DNA of 12,238 nt from the NCBI GenBank assembly GCA_000697335.1, contig JNEM01016359.1, forward strand, positions 1 to 12,238. The letters are read 5' to 3'. Shown piece after piece: positions 1 to 8,831 of the stretch. The notes under the pieces are model-generated. The model did no database searches. It was not told where the DNA came from and saw nothing but the letters and a program-made list of their open reading frames with translations. Origin of the DNA: Conidiobolus incongruus B7586 (taxonomy: Eukaryota; Entomophthoromycota; Entomophthoromycetes; Entomophthorales; Conidiobolaceae). Within the stretch, counting starts at the first letter, position 1; each line of letters begins with the position of its first letter. The position numbers and the translations under genes are program-made.

Positions 1-1364
1 AATATATTTTAATCTATTATATTTTATTATAATTAAATCATATAAATTTTTCATATAATTTCATTAAAATCAATTTAATTAAGAATTAATAAAATAATTA
101 ATAAATAAATATATATTTTTTGAATTTATGACTTATTTTTGTAAACCAATATGAATTGAGATATATATTATTATTTTAGCTAAAAAATTATTAAAGAATT
201 ATTTTTAATTATAAAGGTAAATGATTTTTATTTAAATTTGGATTAATTAATAAAAATTCGAAATAGATATCTTATAGTTTAAATAAAATTTAAAAAAGAA
301 AAAATAAAAATAATTAAATAAATTCTGAGAAAATATAATTAAAAACCAAAAATATTAAACTAAATGATTGCAATTGATGAATTATAGTCTTTTTGTATAT
401 TTTTTACTAAAATAAAAATTAAAATACTAGGTTAAATCAAAATAATCCTAATTATAAATTCCAATTAATAGATATTTATTTATCATTAAATATTAATAAT
501 CATAATTAATTATAATATAATAAATTATTTTTATTTATTAATTAAAAAATTATATCAATTAATGATTTTATATTGTTTATTTAAAAATAACTATCAAAAA
601 TTTTTATTTTTAATATATTTCAAGGTTATTTATAATATTATATAATAATTATAATTTTCTAATAAAAAATAGAAAAAATTTTAGTATTAAGTATATTGAC
701 CAGACTATAACCTATTTGATTATAATTAATTTATAAAATAATAAATTTTAATCCTAGATAAAAATATATAAATAATAAAGCAAACTGTTAATTTTATATT
801 TTATATTTTTTTCTTTTATAAAATGAATTTATATTTAAAATATCCAATGAATTATTTGAAATTTTATAAACTATTCCATTTGCTAATTAAGGAATAAAGA
901 AACTTTTAAAATATTCATTATAATATAGTTAATAAAATCTATTGATAAATAATATAGATAATTAAATATAAAACCATTATAGATTTAATAAAAATTATAT
1001 TGAATTTAAATAAATATTGTGAAAATTATTATCATAAAATTTGACTCATTTATTAATTAGAAATATTAAATAAATAATTTATTATATTATTATATTTATA
1101 TAAGTTTAAAATTCCACTAAACAACTTAATAGTGATATAATATTAAATTAATTTATTAAAAATATTTAATTGTTATAAATTTTTTTAAATTTGAGATATA
1201 TTGAAAAAATTTTTGAATTATTTATAATAAAGAAAAAACTCAAAAAATAAAAATTTATAATGGCAGCTATAAAAAAATATATGACGATATATATTTTGAT
1301 AAAAGTTTTATCAAGGTATGATTAAATATTAATGATTTTATTATATTTCAAAATTAACCACCTA
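1..1364. other. Extremely AT-rich spacer, no gene seen
   Basis: A hand count of the first 300 bases gives about 10% GC. All frames on both strands are broken by frequent stop codons, and I see no RNA gene, no long repeat and no coding-like stretch. Runs of A and T and short AT palindromes are what this composition would produce by chance, so none is called. Confidence 0.75.
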
Positions 1365-1655
1365 TCCTAGTCTGACAATTATACCAATATTATTTCTATT
1401 TTAAGTTGGCTTTGTCAGTCTATAATTGAATATTAATTTTATTAAATTATAATCAAATCCCATATCATTCGATGAATAAACTATTTAAACCCAAAAGTGA
1501 TAAAGACAGAAAAGAGGTTTTTCCAAATATACTGTTATAACATCACAATAGTAAGTTTTAAGACATATAGTCCCAATATATTAAATAATATAATTAATAA
1601 ATAATTTAATAATTTATGTTGTGAGTATTTATCTAACAGTGATTTTTACAAAACT
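1365..1655 (+). repeat. Dispersed repeat, copy 1 (diverged, AT-decayed)
   Basis: This stretch aligns over nearly its whole length, in the same orientation, with 8219-8535. Anchors are GGCTTTG at 1408 (8270 in the other copy), an identical 19-base block TATTTAAACCCAAAAGTGA at 1482-1500 (8355-8373), a shared GTAAG followed by TTTAAGACATA, and a final TTTACAAAACT. Between the anchors the copies differ mostly by transitions that make this copy richer in A and T, plus a few small indels. I see no open reading frame. Family unknown: it could be a MITE, a SINE, a solo terminal repeat, or a duplicated promoter or untranslated region. Ends are approximate because similarity fades into AT-rich flanks. 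Confidence 0.7.
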
Positions 1656-2487
1656 GATTTTTAAACAAAACAAAAAGTTATGATATTATAGTAAATATAT
1701 ATATATTTGAAAAGGTTTGAATTTGATTTATTTTGATATTTAAATAATGATAATATTTTTATAGAATATTAGTATTACTGAAAAATGAAAAGCAATAGTT
1801 TATTTAAAATATTGGGAAATTGTATTATATAAATATCAATAAAGTGATTTTAAATTTACATCATGATATTTTATTTTTCTAAGGTTTATTATCAATACAC
1901 ATTATAAACAATATTATTAATTTTGAAATTTTAATATTGATGGCCTGAAGTTATATTTTTGGGACGAAAAATAATTTTCTTTGAAAAAAAAAGATATATG
2001 AATATATATCATTTGAAGGTTATTTGAATGAAATTTTAAATAATGTAAATTTTAATTATTTTATATAAATTATAAATATTGATATAATAGTTCTGAATAA
2101 TTAATTTTTTTAAGAAAATCAACCAAATATATAAAAATCTAAAATCAATTTGTAAAAAAATATTATAAAAATGTTTGATAAAATATTTAGGCTTTGGTTT
2201 TTTGATACTAGTTTAGCAATATATAAGATATTTGTTATATGAATTAATATTTTTAATATATTTTAATAATATTAATAATAATCAATATTAATAGTTTTGA
2301 AATTGTATTTCCAGTCTGTTATTTTAGTAAATAAATCAAATCTAAAATATTATCAGTATATCCACTATACAATGGTTTATTCAAATATTAAGAAAAAAAG
2401 TTATAAATGATTAACAAGATAAGTGATTAATGATATTATTGGTTATACCAGGAAAATTAACCATTAACATATTTAGGGAGCGTACAA
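1656..2487. other. AT-rich spacer downstream of the protease
   Basis: No gene is seen. This stretch follows the stop codon of the minus-strand protease, so its right-hand part should hold the transcript's 3' untranslated region. It also follows repeat copy 1 on the plus strand, but it does not visibly resemble the sequence that follows copy 2, so the duplication does not extend this far. Confidence 0.65.
2376..2381 (-). promoter_or_regulatory. Possible polyadenylation signal (AATAAA) of the protease gene
   Basis: The minus strand reads AATAAA here, 107-112 bases past the protease stop codon, a reasonable distance for a fungal 3' untranslated region. The hexamer is common by chance in DNA this AT-rich, so position is the only real support. 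Confidence 0.25.
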
Positions 2488-4755
2488 TTAATTTGGAAAA
2501 ACGATTCTGTCACTATCTGAATCGTCATTCGAATCCAAACTATCTGGGAAGATAATTCTGGAAGAGTCGCGAGAATGGATGTTGGTTGGCTTTGGAGAGG
2601 CAGATTGTTGAGTTTCATTTGGGAAAACAATCCTTCTATTTGAAGAGTTAGTGTTTCTTTGGCCTGGGAAAACAATATTAGGGTTGCGAGATGCAGCGTT
2701 GGTAGGTCTTGGGCGAGAAGTATTTCTTTGACCTGGGAAAACAACATCGGGATTTCGAGCAGTGTTGGTAGGTCTTGGACGAGAAGTATTTCTTTGACCT
2801 GGGAAAATAATATCAGGGTTTTGAGTACCAGCGCTGGTAGGTCTTGGGCGAATAGTTGTCTTAGTTTGACTTGGGACAGCAACTCCCCCATTACAATCTT
2901 GAGGTACTTCGAAACCATTTGTGGCAGTATAATTTTTGAAGGAAGCATTGCTACCTAAGCCACGTTTGGCAAATCCTTTCCAAAGTTCACACTTATGTTT
3001 CTCACCAGTCAACATCTTTTCAGCCAAAATAATGGCATCACGAGCTTGAATATAATCAGGATTGCAAGGTTGGAGCTTCATACCATCAATAAGGAGTCTG
3101 ATGAAGAGAGTGTTACCATGATCATGTTTACCAGAAAGGAGATCATCACTGAAACCAAGTTTGTCAAACAAATTCCAAAAAACTTCATATAAAATTTCTG
3201 CCCAAACACTTCCAATTCGATGAGCACTCCTCATTACATTCATCGTTTCAAAATTATGGGGATTCACAGATGATTTAGTAGAATAGGGATAAGGACGAAT
3301 GGTTTTGTCAACATTTGCAAAATAGGTTCCGATACCAAAATCAGTGTTTCTGGTATGATGAGAGCGAATTCTGATAGCATAAGACATGGCATCACTCCAA
3401 CCTTCTCCCATTCCGCGAGAAAAAGGAGCGATTAAACAATTGGTATTAGAAGGACCTCCGGTCAAGCGATTGGATAAACCATGAGTATATTCATGGATAA
3501 TAACACTATTGTCCAAATCACTATCTCGTTCCACTCGAGTTTGGTTAAAGAGGTGCATCTTCATTCGAGGTCTCTGACCATCAGGGGGAGTAGCAAAATA
3601 GGCATTATTGAAATCAGTACTATCTTGAGCTTGAGCTAGAACAGCGTCACCTCCGAGGCCACCCTTTCCAAAGTTATTATGCTGGAAGTTACCAGCCGCT
3701 TCATTGAAACCGTGCATGTAAAAGATATCATGTAGCATGTTATTCATATAGAACAAATTGGTGATTGAAGCGTTAACATATTGAGATGGATGTTGGTTGA
3801 AATCAATAGGAAAGGTGAAATTCAAATTAGCTCCTCCATCAGCCATTGCAACGACTTTCGAATTGCTTGAGAGTTTGCTGGCGTCAAATGCAAGCACATT
3901 GTTTCCAACGGTGGTGGTGAACTTTCTTCCATTGCCCAGATCATGCCATCCGAAAGGTGAGGCAATAGAACTTCCTTGTTGAGTAACTACCTTACGATCA
4001 CTTTTTTGTGGATTATCGACCTCAATGGGATACACATAGTACTCAGCGTCGTGAATCCAGTCATTGAGGGCGATGACTGTATTGTTTGAAGTGACGAAAG
4101 CATTCAACCAATTTTCTTCTAAATCAGTCTCTAAATTCCAAACTGGTAATAATTCTCCGCTAGATGTTTGAATGTATTTTTGACTAGCTTTAACTCCAGT
4201 AGGAACCGAAGGAATGTTAGTTAATACAGTTGGTCCATCACCTGAGCGACCTTCTTTCACTGCAATTTGGCTTTTATCAACGCCAAGGTCGACTCCAATA
4301 TGTTTGAACAAAGAGTCTACAGCTTCGACAGAGTCTCCAAATCCTTCGTCTCCAAATCTCGTTTGGATTTGATCCTTGATATTATAGAAAGAATTACCAT
4401 AAGAAATAATTTTTCCATCCTTATCAACGTTGATATTCATATTACCGTTAGCAACTTCGATACCATTATAGATTTGTCTAAGATAGGCATGAGTGACACC
4501 ATTGTCGGATGTATATGAATCCTTGATCATGTAATCTTTGCCATCAACATAGCCAAACTTATTCTCAACGAACATTTTGGCAGCCTCAACACCAGTTGGT
4601 GAGCCCATTCTAGTTTGAATCTGTCCGTCGGAATCATCGAGGATAATGGATTCTCTATTTCTTAATTCAGGAACAATGGGTTCGATTTTCAATCTGGCCT
4701 GTGAGTACCCATTCAAGCACAAGGAAAGGACAATTGAAATAATTTTATAATTCAT
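2488..4755 (-). CDS. Secreted fungalysin-family (M36) zinc metalloprotease with C-terminal repeat tail
   Basis: This intronless 755-residue preproprotein is a secreted endopeptidase. Residues 1-20 form a signal peptide, with cleavage likely after SQA. The propeptide runs to about 236 and holds an FTP (fungalysin/thermolysin propeptide) region near 56-108. By alignment from memory with the Aspergillus fumigatus enzyme, the mature protein starts near A237 (AEYYVYP). The catalytic domain spans about 237-625. HEYTH at 421-425 supplies zinc ligands H421 and H425 and the catalytic E422, and GEGWSD supplies the third ligand E451, 26 residues after H425 as in the A. fumigatus enzyme. PPDGQRPRM (390-398) and LQPCNPD (561-567) are family blocks. 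Four cysteines (440, 564, 589, 621) sit where fungalysins have them and may form two disulfides. Sequons in the catalytic domain include N312, N328, N404, N603 and N608. Family members end near 630 residues, so residues 627-755 are extra. The start is chosen because it alone gives a signal peptide, has A at -3, and lies about 60 bases below a TATA box. Confidence 0.95.
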   Translation of the reverse strand: MNYKIISIVLSLCLNGYSQARLKIEPIVPELRNRESIILDDSDGQIQTRMGSPTGVEAAKMFVENKFGYVDGKDYMIKDSYTSDNGVTHAYLRQIYNGIEVANGNMNINVDKDGKIISYGNSFYNIKDQIQTRFGDEGFGDSVEAVDSLFKHIGVDLGVDKSQIAVKEGRSGDGPTVLTNIPSVPTGVKASQKYIQTSSGELLPVWNLETDLEENWLNAFVTSNNTVIALNDWIHDAEYYVYPIEVDNPQKSDRKVVTQQGSSIASPFGWHDLGNGRKFTTTVGNNVLAFDASKLSSNSKVVAMADGGANLNFTFPIDFNQHPSQYVNASITNLFYMNNMLHDIFYMHGFNEAAGNFQHNNFGKGGLGGDAVLAQAQDSTDFNNAYFATPPDGQRPRMKMHLFNQTRVERDSDLDNSVIIHEYTHGLSNRLTGGPSNTNCLIAPFSRGMGEGWSDAMSYAIRIRSHHTRNTDFGIGTYFANVDKTIRPYPYSTKSSVNPHNFETMNVMRSAHRIGSVWAEILYEVFWNLFDKLGFSDDLLSGKHDHGNTLFIRLLIDGMKLQPCNPDYIQARDAIILAEKMLTGEKHKCELWKGFAKRGLGSNASFKNYTATNGFEVPQDCNGGVAVPSQTKTTIRPRPTSAGTQNPDIIFPGQRNTSRPRPTNTARNPDVVFPGQRNTSRPRPTNAASRNPNIVFPGQRNTNSSNRRIVFPNETQQSASPKPTNIHSRDSSRIIFPDSLDSNDDSDSDRIVFPN
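2647..2850 (-). repeat. Three tandem coding repeats (69, 66, 69 bp) in the protease tail
   Basis: Residues 636-658, 659-680 and 681-703 are consecutive copies of one unit: RPRPT, then a variable linker of 5-6 residues, then NP(D/N), two aliphatic residues, FPGQRNT and S or N. DNA copies lie at 2782-2850, 2716-2781 and 2647-2715. They are close to identical except in the linker, where a one-codon difference explains the 66/69 lengths, so they look like a fairly recent in-frame duplication. Further degenerate copies follow: RRIVFPN at 707-713, SPKPTN with SRIIFPD at 720-738, and a final DRIVFPN at 749-755 after an acidic serine/aspartate stretch (739-749). The tail looks disordered and likely glycosylated. 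Confidence 0.9.
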
Positions 4756-4810
4756 TCTATTTTTCTAAAATTAAATTAATATCTTGACTTGACATGTTAA
4801 TCCTTTCAGT

Positions 4811-4821
4811 CTTTTTATATA
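4811..4821 (-). promoter_or_regulatory. Probable TATA box of the protease gene
   Basis: The minus strand reads TATATAAAAAG here, 56-66 bases upstream of the start codon. It sits next to sequence with more C and G than the surrounding spacer, so it stands out from background. If transcription starts about 30 bases downstream, the 5' untranslated region would be roughly 25-35 bases. No upstream activator site is identified with confidence. Confidence 0.5.
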
Positions 4822-7800
4822 CACTTTTCCAACCTCATTGATATCTTGTTTATTAATTGAAATGGATTAAGTAGGCCAACTTGTTAATCTTTCGTACTTG
4901 GAACATTAAAATAATGATCGGTCAGTAAAATGAAAATTTTTTGAATATTATTTACATATTTTAATCAATATGGAAATTTGATCAAGTTTTAAATATGATG
5001 TTAAATACATGGTAAATCGGATGTAAACTTCACTAATAGAATTCTTAACTATAAAAGATAAATCCAGATATTAGTACAACTCTATCATGCAAATTTAGTC
5101 TAGTGAAAGTTTTAATTATATAGATGTGTTATTTTAAATGAAAAATTTACGCTTCTGATTCGAATTTTATTAATCTGATCTTAGATTTTACAATTCAATT
5201 TTTTCAAATTGAACCTATTGCCTCTCAAAATATAATATTATTGATTAATTTGAAATATTCTCAATAAAATTTAAACCAATTCATGAAAACATTACCCTAT
5301 ATCAGGTAATCGATACCCTTTTGGCTCATTCAAGATTACATATGAACAACAAACATGAGGTGATCATTATAAGAATATAATATTGATAATTTTCATATAA
5401 TTCTAATTGGTTGAATAAGTTATTAATTGAGTGATTTGATAGTGATAATAAACCTAGGTAGTTTAAAATTAAGAAATTCATATTAAAGTAATTTTATTTA
5501 AATAAACTGACAATTAGGACATAATTTATTAGAGCATTATAAACTTGATCAGATTTCAATTTATAAATTGTTTGTTATATAAGTATGTATTGTTTAATAG
5601 TTAATTCATCAAATCTTTATTACATTAAACGAATTTAAAAAAATAATAAAAAATAAAATCTGTACATAAATTGCAATTACATTCATATTATTTAGGATAA
5701 AGTATTTATTTAAATGATATAATATATTATTGAATAATAAACTTTTGCACAATTTAAATCACAGCTTTGAAAATTAATGATTTCATTTCGAAAATTTTGT
5801 TAAAAATCTTTTTATTCACTTAATTTAGTAAAGCGCTGACAATTTTACCATGATCATGTGACAAGTAATACAGATTTTTGTTTCTTTATTAAATTTCTAG
5901 CGTTAGACAAGGATTTTAAAAGGAAAATAAGCTATTTATTAGAGATATAATAGTATTTATTATTTAAATAATTTTAAATGCTTTATAGTATTCAACTATC
6001 TATCATTAAAACTATATAGCAAATGAGTTTAATCTATTCACTCATTATTGATGATTATAAATCGAAAATATAATAGAACCTCTTCAACCAAGCACAATTA
6101 TTTTTTCGTTCAAGATATTTTTTGGTACAAATTTAATAATTTCTTACATCATCTTTGTCTAATCCAAGACATTTATCGAGTGGATAAACATTTTGATTAC
6201 TAATAGTATTATTAGTTAGACATATATGTCTCAGAAACAGATTATTGAATAATAGAATTTTAAATATATTTTATTTAATTCTAAATTATAAATGTGGCAA
6301 ATTTGGCTAGAAAATGACTTGACTTTCTTATTATGATTAAATATGTTATATTTCATTAATATATGTAGACTTATAATAATGCAAACTATTACTATTTAAA
6401 AAATATGATATATTTTAAAACGGCCAATTTGATATAAGTTGAAATCCACTTTTGGATAAAGAATAAACTCATATCCCAACTTATAACTTATATGTCCAAC
6501 TTGTACACATCATCAACTTGGAATGGGTCAAAAACTATTCAACAGTATTATCACCCGAAGTTCACATACACAATCGCAAACATTGAATAGCTTGCTCAGT
6601 AACTTGATGTTTAGAAACAAAGTAAATAAATAATTTTCATGATTCGGATGTTTACCTTTAAATGGAAAAGAAAATAATGGCACAAGTATATCGTATATAT
6701 TTATTCTATTATTTGGTAAATTTCTAGATTTTATAAATTAAAGAAATTCATCACAATTCGTACTGTTAAGGTTGAAATGATTCACATTTAGCTGACAATC
6801 ATTACAAATTCAAATTCATATCCACTTTTTCAAACGTTAAACCTGCTAAGCAATTTATTTTGGCAATTACCGACATTTGATCAATGATTTAATCGGAAAA
6901 TTTTTAATTTGATTAAATGATTATAATGGCTTGTATATTACAACAATAAAATAAATAAATAGGTATATTATCAGCCAATATCTCAAAGTTGGGATCAACT
7001 TTGAAAGTTACAGTCATTACTTTTATGATATTTTATGCAAATCATCTTACATTGGAAAACTTTATTTATAATATTTTCAAAAATCAGCTCAGATTCAATT
7101 TAATATATTGTTTTAAATTATTTAAATGTTTAAAATTGATTATTTAATTTTAAAAGGTGTGTATACAAAATTTGGGGCAATGTAACGTTTAAATGTAAAT
7201 AATTATAAGCTATTTTTCTATAATTTGTTAAAATATACTCTTAAAATCTGCCTTTGATCTTATTCAAATATATAATATTACAACAAAAAATTACAAATAT
7301 TTCTATAATCCATTTATATTTCTTTTAATTAAATCGATTATCATAAATACTAAAAACGCTTTTATTTGTTTATATCGCATGAACTATCACACATCTTGTA
7401 GCATTTTATAACCATATTCATTTGCTTAGAAAATTTATTATTTAATATATTTCAAATTCCACGTTTGAAAGTCGGATTATCTTCAGATGTATTTATATTT
7501 GATACAGTTAATTCAAGTCCAATATGTCAATTTATACTCTAATAATAGCTAAAAACAAGTTAAATGTTATTTAATTCAAAATATTTACTTGCACTCTTAT
7601 ATTTAATCAAGTTTCTTATAATATTATCAGACAAGAACAATATTTAATTCATAAATCATATTCTAAAATTAATTTTCATCAATACTTTAATTGCTCTTTT
7701 TTATATTATTATATTTAATTTGTAAAATATTAATAAATTTTAAACGTTAAATATAAATTAATACTCTTAATTAAAGTAAAAATTTAATAGTTTAATAATA

Positions 7801-8218
7801 TAAAATTGATACATATTTAATTTATATATTATTTCAAAAAATATATTCATTTATATTGAGTTTTTATATTACAAAAAGCAATAGTACAATCTTAAAAATT
7901 AATAACTTTGTCTATTGAATAAAAATTTCTGTGCTAAATTAATTGTTAAACTGTACTATATTTATAATATATCCTGAAAATTGTAACTTTAATTTTAAAA
8001 TATTAAAAATTTATCAAATTTTTTATAATATTCTTTGATTTATTATAATAATCATAATTTAAAAGGATTTTTACCTAGTGAGTATGATTAATAACAAATT
8101 TTATACTATTTTTAGATACACAAAATATTTATGGTTTTAATTATATATAAATTGCTATAATCTAATAACATACATGATTTGTAAACAAGATTTTTCTTTC
8201 TGTTGTAACTGGAAAATA
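4822..8218. other. Long non-coding stretch upstream of the protease
   Basis: No frame stays open long enough, or looks coding enough, to call a gene. Composition is patchy: parts near 4820-4920, 5280-5370 and 6420-6620 carry more G and C than the rest (35% in the line at 5281), while about 7600-8200 is again very AT-rich. The part next to 4821 should include the protease promoter. Short inverted repeats occur at 6218-6231 (perfect palindrome AGACATATATGTCT), 6433-6441 with 6477-6485 (TATAAGTTG and its complement), and 6983-7004. CATGATCATG at 5849-5858 is another small palindrome. No tRNA was recognised. Confidence 0.6.
6983..7004. repeat. Perfect 9-bp inverted repeat with 4-base loop
   Basis: TCAAAGTTG, then GGAT, then CAACTTTGA: a perfect stem of nine pairs including three G-C pairs, more than the local composition would readily give. 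It could be a protein-binding dyad or a small hairpin. It lies more than 2 kb upstream of the protease start, and no terminator-like T tract follows, so no role is assigned. Confidence 0.5.
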
Positions 8219-8535
8219 CCCTTCCCTCTCGATTTGATATTTAAGCCCATATCATCCCTCATTTATAGTGGCTTTGTTAGTCCATAATCAAATGATGTTC
8301 TTTAGCTCATTTTATTGGAATTCATCTAAATTGTATGTAACTCACTGAACGAATTATTTAAACCCAAAAGTGACAAGAATAAAAAAGGTTTTTTCTGGAT
8401 ATTCTGCTACGACGTCTCAACAGTAAGTAAACTTTAAGACATACAGTGCTTATACATTAAAGAGCAGGATTAATTAATAACTTACTAAATCGTATTTCGA
8501 ATACTTTTCTAACGTCGATTTTTATTTACAAAACT
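8219..8535 (+). repeat. Dispersed repeat, copy 2 (less decayed)
   Basis: This is the partner of 1365-1655, in direct orientation about 6.85 kb away. It keeps several CpG sites (in the stretch ACGACGTCTC near 8410 and in AACGTCGATT near 8512) where copy 1 mostly has TA, CA or a gap, so this copy is probably nearer the ancestral sequence. It contains TATTTAAACCC at 8355-8365 and CAGTAAGTAAAC at about 8420, a good match to a fungal 5' splice site, also partly kept in copy 1. The copy lies about 300 bases upstream of the decayed coding-like island, on the same strand. It may be the island's old promoter and leader or an unrelated small mobile element. Confidence 0.7.
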
Positions 8536-8831
8536 TATAATACACAACACTAATGATTATTTATTTGGATTAGAATTATTTCTAGGTCAATTTTGGTATA
8601 TTCAAGAGCATATTATCTCTTACGCAAATTTTTGAATTTGTACTATATTTAATGATATATACAATAATTAAAATCATTCAAAAATTAATCATGAAAATCA
8701 TATGTCATACTAAATTCAAGTCAGATATGATCCAGCTCTAAAATTAATTAGATTAATATATATTATTAAATAATTTATGGAGTATTAAAAGAAGATCAAT
8801 CCTCACTCAATGATATTGATAAATCTAATAG
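8536..8831. other. AT-rich spacer between repeat copy 2 and the coding-like island
   Basis: No gene or convincing repeat is seen here. The sequence does not resemble what follows copy 1, which marks the right edge of the dispersed repeat. Confidence 0.55.

Noticed and set aside
2457-2948. Minus-strand reading frame of 163 codons overlapping the protease tail
   Set aside because: It is a shadow of the tandem repeats: repeated DNA in an off frame gives a repeated pseudo-protein rich in L, Q and S. The M36 frame is clearly the real one.
2659-2958. Plus-strand 99-codon frame with repeated tryptophan and GRSW-like units
   Set aside because: It is the antisense of the same repeats. It is open only because the repeat unit happens to lack stops in this frame.
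2995-3192. Plus-strand 65-codon frame inside the protease gene
   Set aside because: Antisense shadow of the catalytic domain, with no start context or homology of its own.
3797-3982. Plus-strand 61-codon frame inside the protease gene
   Set aside because: Antisense shadow of conserved M36 codons.
4267-4518. Plus-strand 83-codon frame inside the propeptide region
   Set aside because: Antisense shadow. The minus strand encodes the FTP region and adjacent propeptide here.
1365-8535. The direct repeat pair as the two terminal repeats of one large element containing the protease
   Set aside because: The protease is an ordinary secreted enzyme, no replication, integration or capsid gene lies between the copies, and the copies are too diverged for a recent single insertion.
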